From: Mucilaginibacter rigui
Lineage (GTDB): Bacteria; Bacteroidota; Bacteroidia; Sphingobacteriales; Sphingobacteriaceae
Assembly (NCBI RefSeq): GCF_014773275.1
Contig: NZ_JACWMW010000001.1
Span: 310,001-374,000, forward strand
Direction of reading: 5' to 3'
Length of the DNA: 64,000 nucleotides
A program made the translations under genes and the position numbers. The notes beneath the pieces were generated by a model, which worked only from the letters and a program-made list of their open reading frames with translations, had not been told where the DNA came from and ran no database searches. Each line of letters starts with the position of its first letter. Position 1 is the stretch's first letter. Positions 54,714 to 62,686 of the stretch are shown here, in pieces.

Positions 54714-56630
54714 ATGAAAGCGATATTAAAAAAATCATGCCTTGTGCTTACGGCCACAATGATGCTGGCATCGTGCAAGAAGTTTGATGAGATGAATAAT
54801 AACCCATTCGCTGCAAGCGCGGATCAGGTTCAAACCGAGTATTTTATAAATAACTCAATTATAGGCGCCCAGCAAGATCCGGGCTTGTCAGAACGTATGT
54901 TTATCCTGTATTGGGTTCCGGGCGGCCGTGGCCAACAGGATGAGGATGGTGAAACCTTCTCTCAAGGTTCGTTTGTTGACGATTGGGCGTCTGAATATTA
55001 CAGGCAATCATCGCAATGGCAAAATAATATCAATACAGCTATACAAATTGGTACAGACCAAATTGCAAAAGGCACATCTAAACCATATACCAACAATCTT
55101 ATACAAGTGGCAAGGATATGGAGAGCTTATTTGATGAGTGAGTTTAGCGATACTTTTGGCCCTATGCCAACGGATGCTTTCCAAGGCAAAAACCCTGAAT
55201 TTCAGGATGTTAAAACGGTTTATTATTTCGCCCTTGCAGAGCTAAAAGATGCGGCTTCAAAGCTTGACCTTGCAGTAGCTAATACGGATGTGGTGAAAAA
55301 AGAAGATCCGGCCTATGGTTATGATTATGCTAAATGGCGTAAGTATGCTAATTCCATGCGTATGCGTCTAGCTATGAGGTTATCAGAAGTTGATGCGACA
55401 AAAGCCGAAGCTGAATTTAAGGATGCTGCTAACGGTGGTGATTACATCACCGATGCTGCTGACATGTTTGCTATACAGGAGTTGCCAAATAGCTATAACC
55501 CGCTTAGCAGTGTATTCAGAAAAGAATCATCATGGATGGGTTTACCAATATCTGCAACTTACAATAACCTGGCCGTTGGTTTAGGTAGTGTAAAATCTGC
55601 AGATCAGTTAGGTGCCGATTACCAGGCTGCAATTAAACCGGCTGATTGGTTAGGACAGAGATATACAGCACAGCTTGCCACCAAAACTAACGACCCAATG
55701 GCTGGTTACTGGTTAAATGGTTTACCTAATACAATTGACCCGCGCGCTTATAAAATATTCAGCATCCCGGGTGATATCACTAATGCAAATTACCCAGCTA
55801 TAGGTGGCTCATTCACTACTTTTACCGGCCCTATAAAAGATGCTTCGGGTGCTACTATAAAAACGCTTAATGCCAAGTACACCTGGAACGCTAAGTCTGA
55901 CGGTAACTGGGGTGAAAAAACAGCGCTTAACCAGCCTATTGTTACAAATGGCTGTAAGCCGTTAACAAATTTAGTTTACAGGAATGGTACAAACAAAAGG
56001 GTGTTTTTTGGCCCATGGGAAACATACTTCCTTTTAGCAGAAGCTGCAGAACGTGGATGGGCTACACCTGTTAGTGCTAAAACTGCTTACGAAACCGGTA
56101 TTTCTAAAAGCTTTGAATACTTTGGTACATCAGCTAATTTAAGCACTTACCTGGCCTCTACAGATTATAACCGTGCAGGTACCTCTGTTAACTGGGATAA
56201 CGTAACAGAACCACCTGCAACTCATATGATGAATTATGAGGATGGCATAAGCGGCGTAGCCGGGACTGTTGCTGTTGCCTATCCTAAAAATGATCTTTAT
56301 AAATCAGGTATGGTTAGAAATGATCATTTAACAAAGATCATTACCCAGAAATATTTGGCGCAATTACCTTGGTTGCCATTAGAAACATGGAGCGACCACA
56401 GAAGGTTGGGGTTGCCTTTCTTTGAAAATCCTGCGGTTGAACAAACAATGCCGGATCTGCCAGCTTTAAACAGCGGTAATTATATGACCGGGAATATCAA
56501 ATTCTTGCCTCAGCGTGTAAAATATCCGTCTAACTTGAAAAATAGTAATGCAGCCGGATATAACAAAGCGGTAGCGGCCTTAGGTGGCGCAGATGCTGTT
56601 TTAACACCACTATGGTGGGCACAACACTAA
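54714..56630 (+). CDS. SusD/RagB-family nutrient-binding lipoprotein
   Basis: The 638-aa lipoprotein has lipobox LASC (C21) followed by KKFDEMNNNP, a common SusD start. Helical TPR-like segments follow (VARIWRAYLMSEFSDTFGPMP; FALAELKDAASKLD), as in the SusD_2 subgroup. It caps the SusC barrel and delivers ligand. It begins 30 nt after susC and ends at a strong terminator. Confidence 0.95.
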   Translation: MKAILKKSCLVLTATMMLASCKKFDEMNNNPFAASADQVQTEYFINNSIIGAQQDPGLSERMFILYWVPGGRGQQDEDGETFSQGSFVDDWASEYYRQSSQWQNNINTAIQIGTDQIAKGTSKPYTNNLIQVARIWRAYLMSEFSDTFGPMPTDAFQGKNPEFQDVKTVYYFALAELKDAASKLDLAVANTDVVKKEDPAYGYDYAKWRKYANSMRMRLAMRLSEVDATKAEAEFKDAANGGDYITDAADMFAIQELPNSYNPLSSVFRKESSWMGLPISATYNNLAVGLGSVKSADQLGADYQAAIKPADWLGQRYTAQLATKTNDPMAGYWLNGLPNTIDPRAYKIFSIPGDITNANYPAIGGSFTTFTGPIKDASGATIKTLNAKYTWNAKSDGNWGEKTALNQPIVTNGCKPLTNLVYRNGTNKRVFFGPWETYFLLAEAAERGWATPVSAKTAYETGISKSFEYFGTSANLSTYLASTDYNRAGTSVNWDNVTEPPATHMMNYEDGISGVAGTVAVAYPKNDLYKSGMVRNDHLTKIITQKYLAQLPWLPLETWSDHRRLGLPFFENPAVEQTMPDLPALNSGNYMTGNIKFLPQRVKYPSNLKNSNAAGYNKAVAALGGADAVLTPLWWAQH

Positions 56631-56669
56631 TTAGTATTTAATTGAGATTTAGTGTTTTGATTTTAAGGG

Positions 56670-56698
56670 AAAAGAGGTGCCAAAAGCACCTCTTTTTT
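56670..56698 (+). terminator. Terminator of the susCD operon
   Basis: AAAAGAGGTGC pairs with GCACCTCTTTT across CAAAA, followed by more T. It is 39 nt after the susD stop. Confidence 0.92.
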
Positions 56699-56842
56699 GT
56701 TTAATTGTATACTATACGTTTCAATAAATATACCAATACCAAATTTAAAGTGTTCACGTTCACTGCCGTGAACGCTTGTGGATATTTGCTAATGCATTGA
56801 TTATTAATGATTTTATAAAAATGCAATTTGTGGTTTTTATTT

Positions 56843-56902
56843 AAACGTTTGAAAACCAGCTTAATATGTTAAATGGCAGTTTTCAACTTCTGCCAAACGT
56901 TT
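56843..56902. promoter_or_regulatory. Two AAACGTTT palindromes resembling LacI-family operators
   Basis: AAACGTTT occurs at 56843-56850 (context TTTAAACGTTTGAAA) and 56895-56902 (context GCCAAACGTTTCAAA), 52 nt apart. The core with a central CG is typical of LacI/GalR operators. They sit in the 397-nt gap between susD and the zinc-ribbon gene. No LacI gene is in the window, so regulation is only suggested. Confidence 0.35.
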
Positions 56903-56905
56903 CAA

Positions 56906-56939
56906 AAACGACCTTTTTCGCCCCTGAAACGACCTTTTT
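56906..56939 (+). repeat. Tandem AAACGACCTTTTT repeat
   Basis: AAACGACCTTTTT appears at 56906-56918 and 56927-56939, separated by 8 nt (period 21). The helical-period spacing places both copies on one DNA face. It could be a regulatory site for the gene at 57028. Apart from this, the operator-like palindromes and a GTTCAC/GTGAAC hairpin near 56753-56774, the 56631-57027 gap holds no gene. Confidence 0.5.
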
Positions 56940-57027
56940 GTGCCTGATAATTAGTTCTATTTTAGAACAGGGTTGGAAACTTTTATAAATGGGGGCTCTT
57001 TTTGAAAAGGTTTAGGATATTTACGAT

Positions 57028-57381
57028 ATGGAAACCGTAACGCCCGAACAAGCAAATTATATCATTAAGCATTACTTAGGGCTGCTTACCGAACCGGAGA
57101 TGATCGCGTTAAAGCATCATCGCCATGCATTGAAGTTACATGAATTGCCTGATAGCGAATTGCGAACTAAAATATACCTGCGCAACCAATGGCTAACCGA
57201 AGAGCCTGAAATATTAGCGCAACTGGACGAAGGATATGTACAGTTTATATTAAGCTGCGCCGAACGCATATTAAAAGAGCATCCTAACGAAGTGTTTTTC
57301 AACCTGTGCCCTAAGTGCGGTAAATTGGCCAGGACACCGCAGGCACAGCAATGCCGGGTTTGCGGGTTTGATTGGCATTAA
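57028..57381 (+). CDS. Small protein with C-terminal zinc ribbon
   Basis: The 117-aa protein is helical, with residues 1-95 rich in Leu/Glu. It ends in a zinc ribbon, CPKCGK...CRVCG (C94, C97, C110, C113). There is no signal peptide. Zinc ribbons often bind nucleic acid or protein partners. No named family was recognised. It is monocistronic. Confidence 0.7.
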   Translation: METVTPEQANYIIKHYLGLLTEPEMIALKHHRHALKLHELPDSELRTKIYLRNQWLTEEPEILAQLDEGYVQFILSCAERILKEHPNEVFFNLCPKCGKLARTPQAQQCRVCGFDWH

Positions 57382-57458
57382 TTGTTGTTAAGCTGAAAGC
57401 TTAACCTATTTTGGGTCGAAGTTGGAAACTTCGACCAGTGGGGAGGATAGATTATTAA

Positions 57459-58142
57459 TTATAAATATTTATTAAGCGTATTAATTGTATTTTCAAGCAT
57501 AGCATCAATTTTGCCGTCTAAAAGTTCTTGATAAGTGGAACGGTCCATAGTTGAAATGTCAACTATATAGCAATCTTTGGGTTCTATTGTATGTCGTTTT
57601 TCAAATAAGAATGAAAGATATCTAAATAGAGATTCTGAAAAAATACCTAAGTCATCAGGCTTAAAACCATCTAACCAACAAACAAACCAAAGCCCACCCA
57701 CTTTTTGCTCACCGTCAATTTCGTAAGAAAAAATGCAACTGGGAATTACCTGTATTGGAATGCCTTTAATAGTCAATGTAAGTTGAGGATTGGCAAGAAT
57801 TTGTATATTACTTGTTGGCCACCAACTTTCAAAATCAAAACCTATATAATTGTATAGTATTTCAAGATTTCTTTTGTGCATAGTTCGTGTTCTCTCCAAC
57901 TTTGCAGAATTATATGCATTTGTAACCTCGTCAATTTTATCTTGTATTAACTTGTTATCATTTTTTTTAAACGCGTTACTTACACAACTTATGCTTCTTA
58001 CCCAATAATTTCCACCGCCGTCACCGCTGTCTGATTTTGGTTTTTTAGGTATTTTTAAATTGTTTACAAAGGTTGCTTGGCTTTTTTCAGAGAGTCTTCT
58101 GAATTTAACCAATTCCATAACAGGTACTTTTTTTGCAATCAT
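57459..58142 (-). CDS. Unrecognised AT-rich gene, possible acquired gene
   Basis: The 227-aa protein starts MIAKKVPVMELVKFRRLSEK and has a basic, Gly-rich loop (KSDSGDGGGNYW), a coiled or helical middle, and a mixed alpha/beta C-terminal part (GGLWFVCWLDGFKPDD; KDCYIVDISTMD). It has no signal peptide. The codons are much more AT-rich than those of rtcB or the uronate genes, and the flank is AT-rich too, suggesting horizontal acquisition. No function is proposed. Confidence 0.6.
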   Translation of the reverse strand: MIAKKVPVMELVKFRRLSEKSQATFVNNLKIPKKPKSDSGDGGGNYWVRSISCVSNAFKKNDNKLIQDKIDEVTNAYNSAKLERTRTMHKRNLEILYNYIGFDFESWWPTSNIQILANPQLTLTIKGIPIQVIPSCIFSYEIDGEQKVGGLWFVCWLDGFKPDDLGIFSESLFRYLSFLFEKRHTIEPKDCYIVDISTMDRSTYQELLDGKIDAMLENTINTLNKYL

Positions 58143-58482
58143 GCCTTATTTTCCTATTGAATTTATACTATTATAATTGGTATTATTAGTATTAAATAAT
58201 ATTAATTATTTAAATATCAGAAATTTAAATTCAATTACTAATATAATTGGTGTAATGTTGAAAAGTAGCAAATAATACTGAATAAATACTTACCATCTAT
58301 GCCCTAACACCAAAACCCTTCCCACCTAAACCCAATTGTACGGAAAGCCCTTTTCCATCAGCGGCTTGGAGGGAAAGCGGGGCTACCCTAAGATATTACC
58401 GCTGTATTTGCTTTTCTAATACACACACATAATCAAAAAACACACCCCTAACCCCCCCCCCTCAAAAGGGGAACCATAGTGG
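58143..58482. other. AT-rich intergenic stretch with a C10 tract
   Basis: The first part is near-pure A/T (around 58185-58245), with TATTAATTATT-like runs. The second part has a C10 homopolymer (58452-58461) beside CTCAAAAGGGG, a pattern resembling dispersed CCCCTAACCCC...GGGG repeats of Bacteroidota. GGAAAGCCC/GGGAAAGC blocks lie nearby. No gene was found on either strand. The homopolymer is also prone to sequencing error. Confidence 0.5.
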
Positions 58483-58992
58483 TTAAATATTACTGTTAAA
58501 AAGTTCAGCACATTCGGCTTTCCATTGTATAAAATAATCTCTGGCCATTTCATCAATGTTTTCGCGTGTTGCCCCATCCCAGTACCATTGCTGTTCGGAA
58601 TATTCCAGGTCATCATAAGCCCAATACAACAGGTAGAAACCACCAAAGGATGAATCGTGATCAAGTTCAAAGTACATGTCTTTTACGATGCCCAACATGG
58701 CAATAAATTTAACTTCGCCAGTAAGGGCCTTATCCACTAAATAGCAAACATATTTTTTCAGGATTCGCTCGCGGTTGTTCAAAGCCAGATTGAGCTCAAT
58801 GAAAACCCTATCCGTTAAGCTTTGCAGTTCGAATTGGTTGTATGGCTGTATCTCACCGGCAAGTATTACTAAGTTTTCTGTTTCAAAACCGGCTTCAAGC
58901 ATATCATAAGCCCAGTTAACCCATGTTTTGTCTATAGCACGGCCAAGCACTTTAAAAGCCAGTATTTCGGCAGTTGAGGGTATGGGTTTCAT
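58483..58992 (-). CDS. Uncharacterised helical protein
   Basis: The 169-aa cytosolic protein is largely helical and acidic, starting MKPIPSTAEILAFKVLGRA. The Trp/Tyr-rich LLYWAYDDLEYSEQQWYWDGATREN and the terminal helix are notable. No catalytic motif or named family was recognised. It lies downstream of rtcB on the same strand but 164 nt away, across a dispersed repeat, so operon membership is doubtful. Confidence 0.6.
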   Translation of the reverse strand: MKPIPSTAEILAFKVLGRAIDKTWVNWAYDMLEAGFETENLVILAGEIQPYNQFELQSLTDRVFIELNLALNNRERILKKYVCYLVDKALTGEVKFIAMLGIVKDMYFELDHDSSFGGFYLLYWAYDDLEYSEQQWYWDGATRENIDEMARDYFIQWKAECAELFNSNI

Positions 58993-59077
58993 TTTGACTT
59001 TATTAATTATCTTCTTTTAATTATTAATGTTGAGGGGGAACTTTGGCGGTTAAACCCCTCCCTGCCTTTGCGCATTT

Positions 59078-59100
59078 CCTTCGACAGGCTCAGGATGACA
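59078..59100. repeat. Dispersed CCTTCGACAGGCTCAGGATGAC-type repeat
   Basis: The 23-nt stretch beginning CCTTCGACAGGCTCAGG matches a repeat that I recall as common in Bacteroidota intergenic regions. It is flanked by C- and G-rich tracts (59051-59061, 59119-59156). It falls between the orphan gene at 58483 and the rtcB 3' end. There is no coding potential. Confidence 0.55.
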
Positions 59101-59156
59101 GCCGCACCCTCAACGTTTGGGGGGATTATTTAATTCTCCCTTCAGGGGGGCGGGGG

Positions 59157-60611
59157 CTAATCCTCCGGCTTCTCCCTTGCATCTGCCATCCTAACAATTC
59201 TCGGCTCAAATTTAGCTAACACCTCCACCAAATCATTTTGTGCGGCCATTACGGTGTGGATATCTTTATAGGCCATCGGTGCCTCATCCACATCGCTGCC
59301 CATTAGGGTAATGCGTTTATCAATTAGGTTGGCGGCAATGGCGGCTTTGTCCAGTGTTTTAAACGCCGCGCTCCGGCTCATGGCCCTGCCCGCACCGTGG
59401 CTGGCAGAATTTATGCTGGCCGCATCGCCTTTACCACGCACCAAAAAGCCGGGCGTACTCATGCTGCCGGGGATAATGCCTAACACACCTTCGCCGGCCG
59501 GGGTAGCGCCTTTCCGGTGCACCATTACTTCGGTACCGTCGGCCAGTTGCTCTTTCCAGGCAAAGTTGTGGTGGTTCTCAATCATGCTGATAGGTTTTAC
59601 ACCTAATGCGCGGGCAATTTTGTTATGAATTTCGTGGTGGTTGGCGCTGGCATATTCGCCGGCCAGGTTCATGGCTATCCAGTATTCCTGTCCTTCGTCC
59701 TTATCCAGGTCCAGCCAGGCCAAATGCTTGGCTTCGGCAGGGAGCTTGGTTTTGGTCATGGCTATTTTGCTGTAATAGTCGGCCACACTACCACCGAAAC
59801 CGCGTGACCCGGAGTGCGATAATAAAGCCAAATACTTACCTGCTGGGATATCATTTAAAGCGCCTTCGGTTAGGTCCAACTCGCCCCATTCCACAAAGTG
59901 GTTGCCGGTACCACTGGTCCCTAATTGCGCATAAGCTTTATCTTTAAGCGTGCGGATCAACTTGGTTTCGCCCCAGGTCTTGCTGTCAAACAACGAGCTA
60001 TCGAAGTACGATTTGGTGGTACAACCCATCCCAAAGTACGTGTTATCAACCAGTATGTTCTTCAGCTTGTCGGTTTCGGTATCAATGGCTTCGGCAGGCA
60101 GGTCGAAAATGCTTAAGCACATCCTACAGGCAATATCAACCCCAACCGCAAACGGTATAATGGTATTGGCCGTAGTGGCCAGCACCCCGCCAATAGGGAG
60201 GCCGTAACCCTGGTGCGCATCGGGCATTAAAGCCCCGGCAACGGCAATGGGCAATTGTATGGCGGTACGCATTTGTGTTAAGGCACCCACCTCAATATTT
60301 TCTAATCCCCACACCGGGAATTCTGCTATCTCTTCCTTCAGCTTAAAGTTGCTGCGTTCCTGTTTTACAAACTTGCCTTCTTTACGCATGGCGATCACGT
60401 TCTCGGCCAGGTTTTTAAACTTGCCGCCCTTCTTTAAGGTGTAGGGCATAGGGTCGTCAATCAAAGCTTCCAAATTAGCAAGGATATTGGCTTTGTCCAT
60501 AACAGCGTGCTTTAATAAACCATTAGCCACGCGACTGAAGTTTACCAATACCTCCACATCATTAATGCCTAATGCTTTTAATTCGTTGTTGCCTATTTTT
60601 TCCTTTTCCAT
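59157..60611 (-). CDS. rtcB: RNA-splicing ligase RtcB
   Basis: The 484-aa enzyme joins 2',3'-cyclic phosphate or 3'-phosphate RNA ends to 5'-OH ends using GTP and Mn2+. Active-site motifs are MPDAHQGYGLPIGG (129-142), VGVDIACRM (D159, C162), GTGNHFVEWG (H238), SHSGSRG (H266), ENHHNF and SHGAGR, whose H405 would carry the GMP. The C162 loop reads ACRM where E. coli has GCGM. It is divergent from a WYL-KptA fusion gene, 349 nt between starts, and is probably controlled by it. Confidence 0.97.
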   Translation of the reverse strand: MEKEKIGNNELKALGINDVEVLVNFSRVANGLLKHAVMDKANILANLEALIDDPMPYTLKKGGKFKNLAENVIAMRKEGKFVKQERSNFKLKEEIAEFPVWGLENIEVGALTQMRTAIQLPIAVAGALMPDAHQGYGLPIGGVLATTANTIIPFAVGVDIACRMCLSIFDLPAEAIDTETDKLKNILVDNTYFGMGCTTKSYFDSSLFDSKTWGETKLIRTLKDKAYAQLGTSGTGNHFVEWGELDLTEGALNDIPAGKYLALLSHSGSRGFGGSVADYYSKIAMTKTKLPAEAKHLAWLDLDKDEGQEYWIAMNLAGEYASANHHEIHNKIARALGVKPISMIENHHNFAWKEQLADGTEVMVHRKGATPAGEGVLGIIPGSMSTPGFLVRGKGDAASINSASHGAGRAMSRSAAFKTLDKAAIAANLIDKRITLMGSDVDEAPMAYKDIHTVMAAQNDLVEVLAKFEPRIVRMADAREKPED

Positions 60612-60661
60612 AATCTTAGTACTAAAGGTATCATTTAACCATTAAAGTCTCCGGGCCAAAA

Positions 60662-60687
60662 CCCCTCTCCCCATATCGGGAGAGGGG
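60662..60687. repeat. Perfect 10-bp G/C hairpin upstream of rtcB
   Basis: CCCCTCTCCC (60662-60671) pairs with GGGAGAGGGG (60678-60687) across CATATC. On the minus strand it lies about 50 nt before the rtcB start and could fall in its 5' leader. It could be a dispersed repeat or a regulatory RNA structure. Confidence 0.6.
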
Positions 60688-60807
60688 GCGTTCGTGAACG
60701 CGTTCAGCCTTTCGACAGTACAAAGAGAAACATCAAGTGCGCAATCTATTTGCGTAGTAAAAAATAATTTATAAATTCAGCAAAATATTTTCAAAGCCGC
60801 TTAGTTG

Positions 60808-60935
60808 ACTCACCCGGTCTACGCTGCGCCGGACCACTCTCTCTTTGCCTGTGGCGGAAAGAGGGGCTTGCTTTTTCTTCTCACCCTCTTTGCGAAGCAG
60901 AGAGGGTCGACAAGCAGAGTGATGTCGGGGTGAGT
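60808..60935. mobile_element. MITE-like inverted-repeat element in the rtcB/WYL-kptA promoter region
   Basis: ACTCACCC (60808-60815) is mirrored by GGGTGAGT (60928-60935), bounding 128 nt. Nested inside are CTCTTT/GAAAGAG and ACCCTCT/AGAGGGT stems. The text resembles a short dispersed element that I associate with Mucilaginibacter-type genomes. It contains no transposase. It ends 25 nt before the WYL-kptA ATG, so it probably supplies that gene's 5' leader or promoter. Confidence 0.55.
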
Positions 60936-60960
60936 AAATTCGCGAAGTAATTTTAAATGC

Positions 60961-62562
60961 ATGCCCGTTAACCGCAACGCCCTTATCCGCTATCGCACCA
61001 TTGATCAGTGCCTGCAAAACCGCCACAAGAAATGGACGCTTGACGGCCTGATAGATGCCTGCAGTGATGCCATTTACGAATACCAGGGTATTGATACCGG
61101 TGTAAGCCGCCGTACCGTACAGGCCGATATAGAGATGATGCGCAGCAATAAGCTGGGTTACGAAGCGCCTATTGTAGTAGTTGATAAAAAGTACTATACC
61201 TACAGCGATAAAAACTACAGCATTACCAATAGTCCGCTTAACCAGCAGGATATGCAGGTACTGAGTGAGGTATCGGACTTATTAAAGCAATTTAAAGGCT
61301 TTAACCACTTTACCGACCTTAACGAAATGGTGAGTAAGCTGGAGGACAAGATATACAGCCAAAAAACGCAGGGCACGCCGGTTATTGATTTTGAGAAGAA
61401 TGATAACCTGAAAGGGTTGGAGTGGATAGAGGCGATCCGCAAAGCGGTTGTAGCGCAAAAAACAATGTGCATTACCTATCAGTCGTTTAAAGCCAGGGAG
61501 GCCAGTACTTTTTGTTTCAGCGGATATTTGCTGAAAGAGTACCGCAACCGTTGGTTTGTATTGGGGCGATCGCATGCGAGGAACGCTCCGTTGCTTACAT
61601 TAGCGCTCGACAGGATACAGACCATTGAAGAGCACCCGGAAGATTACCGGCCAAATACTACTTTAAACCTGGCTACTTACTATAATGATTGCATAGGGGT
61701 AACCAAATCACCGGGCCAGCGCGATTGTGAGGTGATCTTCTGGATAGATGCAGCGAGCGCACCTTACGTGGTAACCAAACCCCTGCATCACACGCAAAAA
61801 TTATTGAGCGAAGATGGGAATGGAAAAATATTCAGCATCAGGGTAATACTGAATTTTGAGTTGGAGCGCGAGTTATTGGGTTTTGGCGCTAAAATGCGTG
61901 TGCTGGGGCCAAGGGTACTGGTAAAACAGTTAAAAAGCCAACTGGCAAAAACTTTAGATAATTACGGCAGGGACAGCACAACGCCACCTGCTATTACCTT
62001 AACTTTAAATGAAACGATGAAAGAGAAAGATACAGCACACATCAGTAAATTTTTAAGCCTTGTACTAAGGCACCAGCCGCAGCTAATTGGTATAGAACTG
62101 GATGCGCAGGGCTGGGTAAGCGTTGATGAACTATTGAAGCAGGTTAATGCGCATGGGCATAGTTTAGATGCAGAACTGTTAAACCATGTAGTTGAAACCA
62201 ACAGTAAAAAGCGTTTTGCCTTTGATGAGAGCAGGCAAAAGATCCGCGCCAGCCAGGGGCACTCGGTTGAGGTTGAATTGGGCTACCAGGCTCAGGTACC
62301 ACCAGAGGTACTATATCACGGCACGGGTGAAAAGTCCGTTGCTTCTATTCAAGCTACCGGGCTCGAAAAACGCAGCCGCCGGCATGTGCATTTAAGCCGT
62401 GATATTGAAACTGCCAAACAGGTGGGCAGCAGGCACGGTAAGCCGGTAGTTTTTAACGTACTTGCAGCCGAAATGCATCAGAAGGGGTATGTATTCTACC
62501 TGTCTGAAAACAAGGTTTGGCTTACTGACGCGGTGCCTGCCGAATTTTTGAAATTGCAGTAA
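60961..62562 (+). CDS. HTH-WYL regulator fused to KptA/Tpt1 RNA 2'-phosphotransferase
   Basis: One 533-aa ORF joins two proteins. Residues 1-70 look like a helix-turn-helix (IDTGVSRRTVQADIEMMRSN). Residues about 150-335 form a WYL ligand-binding domain (MCITYQSF; YLLKEYRNRWFVLGRSH). After a linker (337-353, DSTTPPAITLTLNETMK) comes a full KptA/Tpt1 domain (354-533). Its catalytic tetrad aligns as R370-H371 (LVLRHQP), R418 (KKRFAF) and R491 (SRHGKP), with HGT at 453-455. KptA moves an RNA 2'-phosphate onto NAD+. It faces rtcB, suggesting a regulator-enzyme of RNA repair. Confidence 0.88.
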   Translation: MPVNRNALIRYRTIDQCLQNRHKKWTLDGLIDACSDAIYEYQGIDTGVSRRTVQADIEMMRSNKLGYEAPIVVVDKKYYTYSDKNYSITNSPLNQQDMQVLSEVSDLLKQFKGFNHFTDLNEMVSKLEDKIYSQKTQGTPVIDFEKNDNLKGLEWIEAIRKAVVAQKTMCITYQSFKAREASTFCFSGYLLKEYRNRWFVLGRSHARNAPLLTLALDRIQTIEEHPEDYRPNTTLNLATYYNDCIGVTKSPGQRDCEVIFWIDAASAPYVVTKPLHHTQKLLSEDGNGKIFSIRVILNFELERELLGFGAKMRVLGPRVLVKQLKSQLAKTLDNYGRDSTTPPAITLTLNETMKEKDTAHISKFLSLVLRHQPQLIGIELDAQGWVSVDELLKQVNAHGHSLDAELLNHVVETNSKKRFAFDESRQKIRASQGHSVEVELGYQAQVPPEVLYHGTGEKSVASIQATGLEKRSRRHVHLSRDIETAKQVGSRHGKPVVFNVLAAEMHQKGYVFYLSENKVWLTDAVPAEFLKLQ

Positions 62563-62565
62563 GCA

Positions 62566-62686
62566 TTAAAGCGATTGCTGGCCATTACAAAGTTATCGCC
62601 ACCGTATTCAAGGGCCGCTTTTATCACGATGTCCTTACAGTAAACATGTACCGGGTAAAGATCATGCTCAAAAGTTTTTATCAGAT
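62566..62686 (-). other. Possible coding remnant between kptA and the next gene
   Basis: The minus strand frame starting CAT at 62686 reads HLIKTFEHDLYPVHVYCKDI and then VIKAALEYGGDNFVMASNRF. It has gene-like codons and no stop, but also no start. It runs into the antisense of the kptA 3' end. It may be the stump of a gene lost at this junction. No family was recognised. Confidence 0.3.

Noticed and set aside
56750..56780. GTTCAC/GTGAAC palindrome, similar to the one at 7945-7964
   Set aside because: The 6-bp match is short and the two contexts differ, so it was not called a repeat family.
58430..58475. CRISPR-like or tandem C-rich repeat
   Set aside because: It is one C10 homopolymer and one G-rich partner; there are no regularly spaced repeats or cas genes anywhere in the window.
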